From NCBI GenBank assembly GCA_029556335.1, contig JAKQFA010000028.1:248501-312500 (forward strand): a DNA stretch of 64,000 nt, read 5' to 3'. This document shows, piece after piece, positions 1-9,454 of the stretch. The notes beneath the pieces are model-generated. The model ran no database searches. It saw only the letters and a program-made list of their open reading frames with translations, and was not told the DNA's origin. The position numbers and the translations under genes were made by a program. Every line of letters starts with the position of its first letter. Within the stretch, counting starts at the first letter, position 1. The stretch comes from Methanobacteriota archaeon (lineage in GTDB: Archaea; Methanobacteriota; Methanobacteria; Methanobacteriales; Methanobacteriaceae).

Positions 1-198
1 AAAAACAACCAAATATTCACATCATCCTCACGGGCCCTGGCCCTGGTTGCTGCAGGAGAATCAATTTCCGAAGCAGAAGAGATATGTGAAAAGGCCACCA
101 GCTTCGTGGATGGTGATCTTTACCATCGTCGGGACGTGGGGACCACGGCTCTCATCCAAAAACGAATAAAACACATGGAAGACTTATTGGGAACTTAG
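1..198 (+). CDS. purD: Phosphoribosylamine-glycine ligase (GARS), C-terminal end only
   Basis: The first 65 codons of frame 1 are open and end at TAG 196-198. The peptide reads SSSRALALVAAGESISEAE, followed further on by FVDGDLYHRRDVGTTAL. This matches the conserved C-terminal subdomain of GARS, with its SSRALAV and YRRDIG motifs. The enzyme ligates glycine to phosphoribosylamine in de novo purine synthesis. The N-terminal part, including the ATP-grasp core, lies before the window. argF follows 43 nt later on the same strand, so the two may be co-transcribed. Identification rests on a short but characteristic tail. Confidence 0.8.
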   Translation, partial: KNNQIFTSSSRALALVAAGESISEAEEICEKATSFVDGDLYHRRDVGTTALIQKRIKHMEDLLGT

Positions 199-241
199 AA
201 CTATACTAATTAACAACCAGTGAATTCTCGGAGATGAGATA

Positions 242-1147
242 ATGCAACATGTTTTATCAGTGCTGGACATCCAGGACCAGTTCAGGGACATTCTCAGACA
301 AGCCCAGATATTTAAAAAGGACCATGGTGAAGATGAACCTTTGAAAGGTAAAACACTGGCCATGATATTTGAAAAATCCTCAACAAGAACACGTGTTTCC
401 TTTGAGGTAGCCATGTACCAATTAGGAGGCTTCCCACTCTACCTGTCCACCTCGGACTTACAACTTGGCCGGGGGGAATTGATTGAGGACACTTCCCGGG
501 CCATGACCCGCTACGTGGACGGGGTGATGATCCGTGCCCGGGAGCACCAGGATGTGGTTAAATTTTCCATACACTCCAGAGTTCCCGTTATTAACGGCCT
601 CACCAATCTGGAACACCCCTGCCAAGCCTTGGCTGATATGTTAACCATACTGGAATGGAAGGGAACCTTCAACGTCAAAATGGTTTATGTAGGGGATGGT
701 AACAACGTGGTTAACTCACTGTTGCTGGCTGCTGCTGTTCTGGGGATGGACTTCACTGTGGCCTGCCCACCAAGCTACGAACCCCGCCCCGAAATTATTA
801 AAAAAGCGTTGAAGATAGCTTTAAAGACTGGATCTAATCTGGAAGTTACTCATCAATTACAAGAAGCAGTTAAAAATGCGGATGTTCTTTACACTGATGT
901 ATGGGTCAGTATGGGTGATGAAGAAACGGCAGAACAACGTTTAAAAGATCTTCAGGCTTACCAAATCAACACTGAACTTCTGGAACTGGCTAATCCAGAA
1001 GCCATGGTCCTGCACTGCCTTCCAGCAGTACGTGGACAGGAAATAACTGAGGAAGTCCTTAACAGCCCCCAATCCGCAGTTTGGGATCAGGCAGAGAATC
1101 GTTTGCACGTGCAAAAGGCTCTTCTTTACCTTCTCTTGAAGGATTAA
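242..1147 (+). CDS. argF: Ornithine carbamoyltransferase
   Basis: Transfers the carbamoyl group of carbamoyl phosphate to ornithine, giving citrulline for arginine synthesis; cytoplasmic, normally a trimer or higher oligomer. At 301 residues it has the usual family length. The carbamoyl-phosphate loop SSTRTR is at residues 46-51, HPCQ at 125-128, the ornithine-side SMG-type loop in VSMGDE near 222-227, and the catalytic Cys loop HCLPAVRG at 258-265. The ATG at 242 follows a good ribosome binding site (GGAGATGAG, about 230-238). It sits downstream of purD and converges with the TetR gene. The HCLP motif separates it from aspartate carbamoyltransferase. Confidence 0.96.
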   Translation: MQHVLSVLDIQDQFRDILRQAQIFKKDHGEDEPLKGKTLAMIFEKSSTRTRVSFEVAMYQLGGFPLYLSTSDLQLGRGELIEDTSRAMTRYVDGVMIRAREHQDVVKFSIHSRVPVINGLTNLEHPCQALADMLTILEWKGTFNVKMVYVGDGNNVVNSLLLAAAVLGMDFTVACPPSYEPRPEIIKKALKIALKTGSNLEVTHQLQEAVKNADVLYTDVWVSMGDEETAEQRLKDLQAYQINTELLELANPEAMVLHCLPAVRGQEITEEVLNSPQSAVWDQAENRLHVQKALLYLLLKD

Positions 1148-1171
1148 GTCTGGATGTATTTTTGTCTATCT

Positions 1172-1717
1172 CTAATCAATCTTCAAGCAGCTAGCCATGC
1201 ATGTTATGAACTCTTCAACCGCGGCATCAAAGTCCACAAAGGGATCTCCATTGCGTTTGTTAAATATGATGAAATACGAAAATGACATTATGTTGAAAGC
1301 CAACACCCTATAATCTATTTCAGCTTCGGGGGATACATTTTCTAGAAATTTTTCGAGGTTGTTGATTCCATAGTTAATCACCTTCTCGGAGGTACCATGA
1401 TCTTCGGTTATGAGAATTTTGACATAATCATAGTTTTTATCCACCATCTCTATGATGCCCATTATTAGCCGTCTTAGTGGGTCCTGGGATTGATCCATAG
1501 GTTGACTGAATAGCTGGACTAGGTCGCTGGTAATACCATGATAATTCCCCATTAAAACCTGGTGGAAAAGATTTTCTTTGGTACCAAACTTTCTAAAGAG
1601 GGTCATCTCGGTGAAGCCAGATTCCTTGGCAATGAGTTTAGTTTTAGCACCATCATATCCCTTCTCTGCGAAGACTTTTAATGCAGCATCTAAAATCTCT
1701 TTTTCTGTCTTATCCAT
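1172..1717 (-). CDS. TetR/AcrR family transcriptional regulator
   Basis: 181 residues, typical for TetR proteins. Residues 1-50 form the DNA-binding domain: EKEILDAALKVFAEKGYDGA followed by the helix-turn-helix segment ending MTLFRKFGTKENLF. The remaining roughly 130 residues are a helical ligand-binding and dimerisation region with no motif I can tie to a ligand. It is the last gene of the leftward run ilvD-sip-argS-tetR and starts 59 nt after argS ends, so read-through is possible. Target and effector are unknown. No obvious palindromic operator is visible just upstream. Confidence 0.9.
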   Translation of the reverse strand: MDKTEKEILDAALKVFAEKGYDGAKTKLIAKESGFTEMTLFRKFGTKENLFHQVLMGNYHGITSDLVQLFSQPMDQSQDPLRRLIMGIIEMVDKNYDYVKILITEDHGTSEKVINYGINNLEKFLENVSPEAEIDYRVLAFNIMSFSYFIIFNKRNGDPFVDFDAAVEEFITCMASCLKID

Positions 1718-1776
1718 TTTCTTCCTCTTCTGATACCATTTATTTAAATAAACATCGATAAATTCTGTCCTGAAAC

Positions 1777-3468
1777 CTACATACTGGCGGGTGATTCGAT
1801 GCCCAGCAGTGCCAGGGAATTTCGAATGGTAATCCTTGATTTATCCACTAACATTAAACGTAAATCTTCTGCATCTGATCCTAAAACTGGAATTGACTTG
1901 TAGAACCGGTTGAAGACTCCGGCCAGTTCCAGTGCGTACTGGGCTACGGGATGAACTCTACGCGCCTCTGCTGACTCCTCTATGACACGCGTGAACCTGG
2001 CTATGGTTTTAATTAGATCCATCTCCATCTCTTCCAGAACATTCAATCCATCTTCATCTAGTTCTACTTGGACATGGGAATAATTGGCTTTTTCCAATAG
2101 CTTACAGGCCCGGGCATGGGCATACTGGATGGAAGCACAACCCCGTTCGAAACTCAATGCCTCATCCCACTTGAAAACAACATGTTTCTCCGGTGACAAT
2201 CGGGCTATATAAAACCGGATGGCACCCACCCCAATTATTTCGGCAATTTTTTTTCTTTCTCTCCCAACCAACTCTGGTCTTCTTTCTATAAGCTCATTCA
2301 TAGCTCGTTTCACAGCTTCATCCAATAAATCATCCACGCTGATGAACACTCCCCTCCTGGTGGACATGGACCCTTCAGGGAGGGTGATGAATTCGTAGAA
2401 AATAACTTCTGGCCGGGGACACCCGATTAGCTCTAGCGCCACACTTAACTGTTCCAGTGCCAGTTTATGGTCAGATCCCAGGATATCAATGGATATATTA
2501 GCTTCTTCTGCTTTCTGTTCATGGTAGGCTAAATCGCGGGTGGAGTAAAGTGATGTACCATCGGAACGACGCAGTATCAGCTCTTTTTCTATGCCGAATT
2601 GGTTCAGATCCAAGTAGAGAACCTCATTTTCCTTGGTATAAACCTTCAATTCATCTAAAATGGTATCTACTCTACCCTCTCGTATGAACTGACTTTCCCG
2701 CACGAATTTATCGTGATGTATGTGGAGTCTCTGGGAAGTTTCCTTCACCCCCTCCAGGCATTCATCCACCACCAGATTGAAAAGTTTTTCCAGTTGTGGG
2801 GGAAATTCCTGTTCATAGATTTTCAGTATCTTATCAATTTCTCTCTTGATTTCTGGATTGGCCTTTAAAGCCTCATTCACCTGAAAGTACAGTTTTCCCA
2901 TCTCTACATCTGATTTTTCTTCTGGATTCAACTGGTAATCCAGATTTTGCAGCCCCCATACAATCATGGCAATCTGCCGGCCCATATCGTTAACGTAGTA
3001 CTGCGTTTCCAGGGGATAACCCCCGGCCCTGAGTATCCTGGCCAGTGAATCCCCAATGATTGCATTTCTTATGTGCCCAATATGTAAGGGTCCGTTGGGA
3101 TTTGCTGAAGTGTGTTCCAGAATCACTGAATCTTCCTGAAGTTCTAGATGACCATATCCTTCATCCACCGATTCTAGAACCTCCTGGAAAAACTTTGCAT
3201 TGTCAATGAAGAAGTTAAGATAAGGGCCCCGAGTTTCTACCCGGGCAATGAGGGGTGGTACTTCTAGGTTCCCCAGGATGTTTTCTGCTATAGCTGCAGG
3301 AGATTTCTTTAGCACCCCCGCCAGTTGGAAGGCCATGTTAGTTGCTAAATCACCCATATCTGGGCTGGGGGGTTGTTCGAATTTAATATTAACCGCCACA
3401 TTCCATTGGAGCTTCTTCATGGCGGCTTGCACTGATTTTGCAGCCTGATTTTCCAATTTTCTGTACAT
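1777..3468 (-). CDS. argS: Arginyl-tRNA synthetase
   Basis: Class I aminoacyl-tRNA synthetase charging tRNA-Arg; 563 residues, normal for the family. The N-terminal Add1 tRNA-recognition domain covers about 1-110. The HIGH motif is exact ([10 protein letters not shown], residues 127-136). The KMSKS counterpart is the relaxed GSMSTRRG near residue 370, a degeneracy known for many ArgRS. The C-terminal DALR-type helical anticodon-binding domain ([15 protein letters not shown], near 515) closes the protein. It lies between the signal peptidase and TetR genes in an apparent operon headed by ilvD. A tRNA-Arg gene is present elsewhere in this window (46.1 kb). Confidence 0.97.
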   Translation of the reverse strand: MYRKLENQAAKSVQAAMKKLQWNVAVNIKFEQPPSPDMGDLATNMAFQLAGVLKKSPAAIAENILGNLEVPPLIARVETRGPYLNFFIDNAKFFQEVLESVDEGYGHLELQEDSVILEHTSANPNGPLHIGHIRNAIIGDSLARILRAGGYPLETQYYVNDMGRQIAMIVWGLQNLDYQLNPEEKSDVEMGKLYFQVNEALKANPEIKREIDKILKIYEQEFPPQLEKLFNLVVDECLEGVKETSQRLHIHHDKFVRESQFIREGRVDTILDELKVYTKENEVLYLDLNQFGIEKELILRRSDGTSLYSTRDLAYHEQKAEEANISIDILGSDHKLALEQLSVALELIGCPRPEVIFYEFITLPEGSMSTRRGVFISVDDLLDEAVKRAMNELIERRPELVGRERKKIAEIIGVGAIRFYIARLSPEKHVVFKWDEALSFERGCASIQYAHARACKLLEKANYSHVQVELDEDGLNVLEEMEMDLIKTIARFTRVIEESAEARRVHPVAQYALELAGVFNRFYKSIPVLGSDAEDLRLMLVDKSRITIRNSLALLGIESPASM

Positions 3469-3525
3469 AAATTCACCTAGTAAATAAAAAAAATTCGATA
3501 CTTAAATAGAACGTGAAAATGAAGA

Positions 3526-4014
3526 CTAGAGCCCCCTGATCCACAGGGTTAGGTAGCCGATTTTTGGGATGAAGAGTGGATTCTGCCCCCAACTCAGCAC
3601 CTTGGATTGCACCTGTTCCGGGTACACCGGGGCGGGGTCTGCTGCGTCATTATTGTCACCTTTGGTAATGTAATAACTGCGTCCCTGGAAATCTTTTTCG
3701 ATGCGTATTATTCGGTGTATAACTGGTTCAGGGTACCATGTAGCCCTGTAGATAATTATATCTCCTACTTGGAGAGTTTGGGGATTTATCTCTTCTATCC
3801 CCATGAAATTGCTTTTTTCAATTAACACCACATCCCCCCGGTAGAAAACAGGTTCCATACTGCCGGACACCACCACGTTCAGGTGCTGGGCCAGCAGAAT
3901 CCCCACTACTATGATGAGCAAGTAACTGACAATTTCTCGCCTGGTTGAATGGCCAAACTCATCTTCCAGATGATCATCCCTACTTTTCCGAGGAGTTTTC
4001 CTTCTTTTGGACAT
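3526..4014 (-). CDS. Signal peptidase I, archaeal/ER (Sec11-like) type
   Basis: Membrane protease that removes signal peptides from secreted proteins. An N-terminal basic stretch precedes one membrane segment ([14 protein letters not shown]), then the catalytic serine motif SGSMEP, the EPVIHR box with a histidine in place of the bacterial lysine, and the GDNND box. This Ser-His arrangement marks the archaeal/eukaryotic S26B branch. I place the start at ATG 4014 ([10 protein letters not shown]) because AGGTG lies 6 nt upstream. An in-frame GTG at 4023 directly abuts the ilvD stop but lacks proper spacing. It is translated right behind ilvD and is likely coupled to it. Confidence 0.93.
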   Translation of the reverse strand: MSKRRKTPRKSRDDHLEDEFGHSTRREIVSYLLIIVVGILLAQHLNVVVSGSMEPVFYRGDVVLIEKSNFMGIEEINPQTLQVGDIIIYRATWYPEPVIHRIIRIEKDFQGRSYYITKGDNNDAADPAPVYPEQVQSKVLSWGQNPLFIPKIGYLTLWIRGL

Positions 4015-4023
4015 TAAACACAC

Positions 4024-5679
4024 CTATCTCAGGACAGCTCCTTCATTAGCTGAAGTAGCCAGTTTACGGTACCTGGCCAACCATCCTTTAACCTCTTTCT
4101 GGGGATGAACTACCTTTCCCAGCCGTTGTTCAATTTCTTCAGGGGACACTAGAAGTTCAATTTCCCGGCGTGGCATGTCTATCCGGATCATATCCCCATC
4201 CTCCACCACTGCTATAGGGCCACCGGCCTGGGCTTCAGGTGAAACGTGGCCGATACAGGGCCCTCGGGTTCCCCCAGAAAATCTTCCATCGGTTATGAGT
4301 GCTACTTTCTTTATATCTAGGCCAAATATGGCTGAAGTTGGATTGAGCATCTCCCTCATCCCGGGTCCTCCCTGTGGTCCCTCGTAGCGGATGACTACCA
4401 CGTCTCCCTCCTTTACTGCACCCTGGTATATGGCTTTCACACATTCTTCTTCTGAATTATAGACCTTGGCTGGGCCCTGGTGCTGCAGCATCTCCTGATC
4501 CACAGCGCCCTGTTTAACCACCGAACCATCTGGGGCTAAACTACCCTTTAGTATGGCAATTCCCCCTTCTTCATGGTAGGGCTGGTCCAGGGGACGGATC
4601 ACGTTATGATCCAGGACTGAGGCATCCTTAATATTCTCTTTCAAAGGTTCACCACTACAGGTCAGTGCCTTCTGGTTTATCTTGGACTCCAGAACCTTCA
4701 ACACAGCTGGAATTCCACCAGCCTGATGCAAGTCCAGCATGGTATGCTGCCCTGAGGGGCTGATGGCGGTGATGTGGGGTATTTCCCGGCTTAACTCATC
4801 GAAAAGGTCCAGGGTAACCTCCACTCCCTTTTCTCGTAGTTCATTGGCGATGGCTGGTATGTGGAGGGCGGTGTTGCTGGAACCTCCTAGGGCTAAGTCG
4901 ATAATTATGGCATTTTGGAAGGCTTCTGGAGTCATGATCTGGGAAGGTATAAGATTTTCCTCAATCATGGCCACTATTCGCTCTCCACTCTCCCGGGCGA
5001 TCCACATTTTTTGGGAGTCCACGGCGTGGGTGGTGGCACAGTAGGGCAAACTCATACCCATGGCTTCAGTGAGGCAAGCCATGCTGTTAGCAGTGAAAAG
5101 ACCGGCACAGGAACCGGCTCCTGGGCAGGCACATCGTTCTAACTCGTCCAACTCATCCAGGGTCATTTTCCCCGAAGAAACCTTGCCCACTGCTTCAAAC
5201 ACGTTAATTAAATCTACAACTTCTCCCTGAAACTCTCCAGGCAGCATAGGCCCACCTGTGACTACGATGGAGGGTATGTCCAGACGGGCGGCAGCCATAA
5301 GCATCCCAGGCACCACTTTATCACAGGTGGGTAGCAGCACCAGCCCATCTAAGCTATGTGCTTGAGCCATGCTTTCCACAGTATCCGCTACTATCTCCCG
5401 TGACGCCAAGGAGTAGCGCATCCCTTCATGGTTCATGGCCAGGCCATCACAAATGGCCATGGTGTTGAACTCAAATGGAACACCTCCAGCATTACTTATC
5501 CCTAATTTAACAGATTCTGCAACCTTTTTTAGATGAATATGCCCGGGGACTATGTCGGTGAAACTATTGGCAACCCCGATGAAAGGTTTTTGCATTTCGG
5601 AGTCTGTTAAACCACAAGCCCTCAGGAGGGAACGGTGAGGAGCTCTTTGCAGGCCCTTTTTTATGGTGTCGCTTCTCAT
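4024..5679 (-). CDS. ilvD: Dihydroxy-acid dehydratase
   Basis: Dehydrates 2,3-dihydroxy-isovalerate and -methylvalerate to the 2-oxo acids of valine, leucine and isoleucine synthesis. 551 residues, normal length. Fe-S ligand cysteines are visible at C119 in [11 protein letters not shown] and around 183-191 in CACPGAGSC; the C-terminal [11 protein letters not shown] segment is also conserved. It is the first gene of a leftward run (ilvD, sip, argS, tetR). A ribosome binding site AGGTGATGG lies just before the ATG, and a TATA-like element on the minus strand (TATTATAAAAG, about 5751-5763) lies 75-85 nt upstream. A leucine-pathway LeuA-type synthase is encoded at 24 kb. Confidence 0.97.
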   Translation of the reverse strand: MRSDTIKKGLQRAPHRSLLRACGLTDSEMQKPFIGVANSFTDIVPGHIHLKKVAESVKLGISNAGGVPFEFNTMAICDGLAMNHEGMRYSLASREIVADTVESMAQAHSLDGLVLLPTCDKVVPGMLMAAARLDIPSIVVTGGPMLPGEFQGEVVDLINVFEAVGKVSSGKMTLDELDELERCACPGAGSCAGLFTANSMACLTEAMGMSLPYCATTHAVDSQKMWIARESGERIVAMIEENLIPSQIMTPEAFQNAIIIDLALGGSSNTALHIPAIANELREKGVEVTLDLFDELSREIPHITAISPSGQHTMLDLHQAGGIPAVLKVLESKINQKALTCSGEPLKENIKDASVLDHNVIRPLDQPYHEEGGIAILKGSLAPDGSVVKQGAVDQEMLQHQGPAKVYNSEEECVKAIYQGAVKEGDVVVIRYEGPQGGPGMREMLNPTSAIFGLDIKKVALITDGRFSGGTRGPCIGHVSPEAQAGGPIAVVEDGDMIRIDMPRREIELLVSPEEIEQRLGKVVHPQKEVKGWLARYRKLATSANEGAVLR

Positions 5680-6221
5680 ACCATCACCTGATTTTACGAA
5701 TAATAGTGGTGACTTTACTTATCAATTTATGTTCTATCATTAGATGACATGACTTTTATAATAGGATCATCTAATAAAAGGAGGAAAGCTTAAGGACAAA
5801 TTGTTCCAGCAGATGCTAAACAAGGCTACCAGGAATATTGAAGGAAATCACTGATAGATACACTTAAACATGTTTAAACCAGCTATTAGAATAATGGTTG
5901 AATATTTATTTACATCTTACTTCGCAAAGCCTGGCTTAGTACTTTAACTGTCTGTTCAGATATCCATCAAAGGGGGGGTTCATTTTAATAATTCCCCCTT
6001 TATTAGTTTAATTCTGAATCTCCATCATATGATTATCATCATGGGGCCCAAGGGGCAGTGATTGGCATAGGGGAAAGAAAGAGGAGCAGGTTAGTAATTT
6101 GTCCAAGTTTTATTTAGAATGTATCTTGGGAGTATATAATTTTAGGCCAGTACTAAATTCAAGGTAGTGTATAAATAACATCAACACTGACTTTTATTTT
6201 AGATATTTTTTAGGTGGTATA
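5680..6221. other. Divergent ilvD/thrS intergenic region (542 bp) with a G/C-stem hairpin
   Basis: AT-rich spacer between the diverging ilvD and thrS genes. It holds an ilvD TATA-like box on the minus strand (about 5751-5763), an inverted repeat AAAGGGGG (5969-5976) / CCCCCTTT (5994-6001), and the thrS promoter. The hairpin is not at the 3' end of any gene I can see. It could be the leftover terminator of a lost gene or belong to an unannotated small RNA. I find no convincing coding sequence. Confidence 0.5.
6168..6221 (+). promoter_or_regulatory. thrS promoter and ribosome binding site
   Basis: A TATA-type element TGTATAAATAAC at 6168-6179 would place the transcript start near 6195-6200, giving a short leader. 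The ribosome binding site TAGGTGGT at 6211-6218 stands directly before the ATG at 6222. A second weaker TATA-like stretch (AGTATATAAT, 6131-6140) lies upstream. Confidence 0.55.
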
Positions 6222-8048
6222 ATGCGCATACTTTTAATTCACTCTGATTATTTGAAATATGAAACCAAGAACCAGACCAGCATTGCGGAGAAAATTGATG
6301 AAGATAGGAAAAAAGGACGATACGATGATGTTCTGGTTGTTTTCACTGCTGTGGAAAAGGAAGATGAGGAAGACCCTCAAACTGTCATCGAAAAAGCTGC
6401 CCAGGAGATTGAAGAAGTCTATGCCAAGGTAAAGGCTGATAAGATCGTCATATACCCCTATGCACATCTAAGTTCTTCCCTCGGCTTACCAAAATTTGCT
6501 AAAAAGGTATTGAACGAATTAAAATCTGCCCTGGAAGATAAGGGCTACTCGGTGGATAGAGTGCCCTTTGGATGGTACAAATCATTCCAAGTGGCATGTA
6601 AGGGACATCCCCTATCGGAACTATCCCGAACCATCACTGCCGAGCCAATGGAAAAAGAGGCGGAAAAAGAGGAAGAAGAATCCCAGTTTTATGTACTATT
6701 CCAGGGGGAACTCCACCACCCCAAAACCTTCCATTACAAAAATCCAGATTTAGAACAACTGATCAATTATGAACTGGGGATTTCGAAGTCGTCTGGGGCT
6801 GAACCTCCTCATGTAAAGCTTATGCGCGAGAAAAATCTGGCTGATTATGAACCATCCGCTGATGTGGGTCATTTGCGCTGGTATCCAAAGGGGCGTCTCA
6901 TCAGGGATCTCCTATCAGACTACGTTTATAGATTGGTAACTGAACGAGGAGCAATGCCAGTAGAAACCCCTATAATGTACGATTTAGCTGATGATGCCAT
7001 ACGAGAACATGCCGAGAAATTTGGGGAGCGGCAATACCGCATGGGTGGTAAGAAAGAACTTATGCTAAGATATGCTTGTTGTTTCGGAGCTTTTCGTGTA
7101 CTTTCTGACTCGTTTTTAACCTGGAAAAATCTTCCAGTGGGCATCTATGAACTTTCCACCTACAGCTTCAGATTGGAGAAAAAAGGAGAAGTTGTGGGTC
7201 TTAAAAGGTTGAGGGGATTTACCATGCCGGATCTGCACACGGTCTGCGCTGACCTTAAGCAGTCCCTTCAGGAATTTAACCAGCAGATATACATGTGCCA
7301 ACAGACCGGAGAAGACCTTAACGTCAACTATGAGGTCATATTCCGGGCGACCCAGGAGTTTATGGACCAAAATCGTGAATGGGTATACCAAATTGCGGAA
7401 AAAATAGGTAAACCAGTACTGCTGGAGATTTTGCCTAGGCGTAAACATTACTGGATAGCTAAAATGGATTTTGCAGCCATTGATTACCTGGGTAGGCCTA
7501 TTGAAAACCCCACCATACAGATTGATGTGGAGAGTGGAGAAAGATTTGGAATAACCTACATCGACCAGGAAGAAAAAGAACATCATCCCATCATAATCCA
7601 CTGTAGCCCCACCGGGAGTATTGAACGAGTTATATGCAGTCTTCTTGAGAAGGCTGCAGTCGCGATGGAGCACAAACCACCGATGTTACCGGTCTGGTTA
7701 TCACCCACACAACTACGCATCCTCCCGGTAACCCAACGCCACTTGGACTTTGCACTGGAACTGGCTCAGGAGATAACAGATGCCCAGATAAGGGTAGATG
7801 TGGATGACCGGCTGGATCGGGTGGGTAAAAAAATACGCAACGCTGCTGGGGAGTGGGTTCCATACGTGGTGGTTATTGGAGATAAAGAGTTGGATGAAGG
7901 CAAATTCAACGTTTCCGTCCGAGAAACAGATGAAAAAGTGGACATGACTCGAGAAGAGCTGGTTAATACTATCAAAGAAGCAATGCATGGAATGCCCTTT
8001 CGTCCATTACCTCTTCCACTCTTGTTGTCCCGGAGGATCAATTTCTAG
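6222..8048 (+). CDS. thrS: Threonyl-tRNA synthetase, archaeal type
   Basis: Class II synthetase charging tRNA-Thr. 608 residues. The N-terminal about 145 residues ([14 protein letters not shown] onward) are the archaeal editing domain related to D-aminoacyl-tRNA deacylases, which clears Ser-tRNA-Thr, in place of the bacterial N1/N2 domains. An acidic linker ([11 protein letters not shown]) leads into the catalytic core, with motif 2 around [14 protein letters not shown] and a motif 3 region around [11 protein letters not shown]. The C-terminal about 100 residues are the HGTP anticodon domain ([14 protein letters not shown]). Start ATG 6222 is fixed by its ribosome binding site and promoter. 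It diverges from ilvD. Confidence 0.97.
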   Translation: MRILLIHSDYLKYETKNQTSIAEKIDEDRKKGRYDDVLVVFTAVEKEDEEDPQTVIEKAAQEIEEVYAKVKADKIVIYPYAHLSSSLGLPKFAKKVLNELKSALEDKGYSVDRVPFGWYKSFQVACKGHPLSELSRTITAEPMEKEAEKEEEESQFYVLFQGELHHPKTFHYKNPDLEQLINYELGISKSSGAEPPHVKLMREKNLADYEPSADVGHLRWYPKGRLIRDLLSDYVYRLVTERGAMPVETPIMYDLADDAIREHAEKFGERQYRMGGKKELMLRYACCFGAFRVLSDSFLTWKNLPVGIYELSTYSFRLEKKGEVVGLKRLRGFTMPDLHTVCADLKQSLQEFNQQIYMCQQTGEDLNVNYEVIFRATQEFMDQNREWVYQIAEKIGKPVLLEILPRRKHYWIAKMDFAAIDYLGRPIENPTIQIDVESGERFGITYIDQEEKEHHPIIIHCSPTGSIERVICSLLEKAAVAMEHKPPMLPVWLSPTQLRILPVTQRHLDFALELAQEITDAQIRVDVDDRLDRVGKKIRNAAGEWVPYVVVIGDKELDEGKFNVSVRETDEKVDMTREELVNTIKEAMHGMPFRPLPLPLLLSRRINF

Positions 8049-8187
8049 GCATTTTGGTCCTTTGCCCTTCCTTTTTTTTATCAATAATTTATGCAGTTTT
8101 GGCTGCATATTTTAGTTAATAAACATTTTTTCACATGTTTTTTCACACTGCCCGGTGTTAAGCCCTCATTCCCAATCTTAACCAATA

Positions 8188-8240
8188 GATAAACTTAAAT
8201 ACCTCCTGATAACTTATAAGTTATAAGTTAGAATTGGAGG
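8188..8240 (+). promoter_or_regulatory. parA promoter with 16-bp palindrome (operator or parS-like site)
   Basis: A TATA-like stretch AAACTTAAATA (8191-8201) puts the transcript start near 8218-8225. Exactly there lies a perfect 16-bp palindrome ATAACTTATAAGTTAT (8209-8224) that runs into a further half site (AAGTTA, to 8230). The ribosome binding site TTGGAGG follows at 8234-8240, with GTGAT just before the ATG at 8250. A protein bound to the palindrome would block transcription, so autoregulation by the ParA partner is likely. Near-identical sites occur after the operon and at 16590-16605. Confidence 0.6.
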
Positions 8241-8249
8241 CCGTGATTA

Positions 8250-9026
8250 ATGGGAGAAGTTGTTGCAATACTGAATCAGAAGGGAGGTTGCGGTAAAACT
8301 ACCACTGCAGTTAACCTTGCAGCGGCGTTAGCCTTGATGGGTAAGCAAATACTGGTAATAGACTTGGATCCTCAGGGAAACGCCACTACCGCATTTGGGA
8401 TAGAAAAAAATGAGGTTGATAAAACTATCTACACCGTCCTCACTGGACAGGATACCATGGAAGAAGCTCTTTTGTCAACGGAAATTTCCGGACTGCACCT
8501 GGTTCCCAGCAATATTTCACTGAGTGGTGCAGAAATAGAACTGAGCAAGGAAGTGGGTTACCATACAATTTTAGACCTGTCCATTGACGATATAAAAGAA
8601 TACTACGATTACATATTCATCGATGTTCCACCTTCCCTGGGGATACTCACGATTAACTCTTTGATGGCGGCGGACAGTGTACTGATCCCTATACAGGCAG
8701 AATTTTATGCCCTGGAGGGCATGGCAGATTTAATGGAGGCCATGGAACTGGTTGAAACAAGATTAAAGAGTCCGTCTCCTATTAAGGGTATTCTTCTCAC
8801 TCTTTATGATGGCAGAACCCGTCTTGGAAGGGATGTTTACAGGAACATCAAAGAATACTTTGGTGAAAGAGAGTACGTGTTCAAGACTGTAATTCCTCGT
8901 AACATCACATTAGCTGAAGCTCCTAGCCATGGTATGCCCTGTGTCATCTACGATGAGGAGAGCACGGGCACGGAGGCCTATAAAAAACTGGCCAGGGAGT
9001 TCATCCAACTGGAGGATAACAAATGA
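8250..9026 (+). CDS. parA: ParA/Soj-family partition ATPase
   Basis: 258 residues, the length of chromosomal Soj-type ParA without an N-terminal DNA-binding extension. The deviant Walker A box KGGCGKTT is at residues 11-18, Walker A' DLDPQGN at 38-44, and Walker B at FIDVPPSLG (about 128-136). Such ATPases bind DNA non-specifically as ATP dimers and move or position cargo bearing a ParB-type partner. The next gene overlaps by 4 nt (ATGA) and begins with a ParB-like ParA-contact box, so this pair reads as a partition module. The promoter carries a palindrome repeated downstream. MinD is excluded by the absence of a C-terminal amphipathic tail. Confidence 0.9.
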   Translation: MGEVVAILNQKGGCGKTTTAVNLAAALALMGKQILVIDLDPQGNATTAFGIEKNEVDKTIYTVLTGQDTMEEALLSTEISGLHLVPSNISLSGAEIELSKEVGYHTILDLSIDDIKEYYDYIFIDVPPSLGILTINSLMAADSVLIPIQAEFYALEGMADLMEAMELVETRLKSPSPIKGILLTLYDGRTRLGRDVYRNIKEYFGEREYVFKTVIPRNITLAEAPSHGMPCVIYDEESTGTEAYKKLAREFIQLEDNK

Positions 9027-9385
9027 GTCCCAAAAAATCTGGAGGAGCACTTGGTAAAGGATTAGACGCCCTTATAAAAAGGGATGAACCAGAGACAACA
9101 GAGACTAGAGGAAAACCTGGGGTAAAAAAATCTGTAAAGGAGTCAAAAACACCAAATGTCAAGGCAAAAAAGGACCATGATCCCACCATCCAAGCCGTTT
9201 TAATAGAAGTGCATAAGAACCCCCGGATATCTCTATGGTCGGCACGTTCAGCTGCAGTTCTTAGATTTTTAAAGAAAACTAAACCAGAGTTTAGCATTAG
9301 TAAGGAAGCTTCAGTTTTAATAGAGGCTGCAGTTGCTGATAAATATCCTGATATTTGGAGACTCTTCCAGGACCAGGATTTTTAA
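9023..9385 (+). CDS. Small ParB-like partner of ParA with an N-terminal ParA-contact box; novel C-terminal domain
   Basis: 120 residues. Residues 3-18 (PKKSGGALGKGLDALI) closely resemble the N-terminus of bacterial ParB proteins, the segment known to touch ParA and stimulate its ATPase. A basic, probably unstructured linker (about 19-55, rich in K, T, E) follows, then a compact predicted helical domain of about 65 residues (HDPTIQAVLIEVHK to WRLFQDQDF). No ParB N-terminal CTPase motif (GERR) or helix-turn-helix is recognisable. The gene overlaps parA by 4 nt and so is translationally coupled. I infer that the C-terminal domain binds the AACTTATAAGTT palindromes flanking the operon. The family is otherwise unknown to me. 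Confidence 0.75.
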   Translation: MSPKKSGGALGKGLDALIKRDEPETTETRGKPGVKKSVKESKTPNVKAKKDHDPTIQAVLIEVHKNPRISLWSARSAAVLRFLKKTKPEFSISKEASVLIEAAVADKYPDIWRLFQDQDF

Positions 9386-9396
9386 AACCATTAATT

Positions 9397-9436
9397 ATAA
9401 CTTATAAGTAATAAGTTAAAACTTAGAAGTTATAAC
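9397..9436. repeat. Two degenerate copies of the parA palindrome downstream of the operon
   Basis: ATAACTTATAAGTAAT (9397-9412) matches the promoter palindrome at 15 of 16 positions. A second copy, AACTTAGAAGTTAT (about 9420-9433), matches 13 of 14. A half site AATAAGTT lies between them. They sit between the convergent 3' ends of the ParA partner and the radical SAM gene, where an operator would have no promoter to control. A parS-like role therefore fits better. Confidence 0.7.
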
Positions 9437-9454
9437 GAGTATTTGGGGTCTGAT

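Noticed and set aside
5750..5850. Short frame after AAAGGAGGA upstream of thrS (KGGKLKDKLFQQMLNKATRN)
   Set aside because: No start codon at a useful distance from the ribosome-binding-like site, very short, and the region overlaps the ilvD promoter.
7116..7673. 185-codon frame antisense to thrS
   Set aside because: Opposite-strand shadow of the ThrRS catalytic domain; no ribosome binding site or domain.
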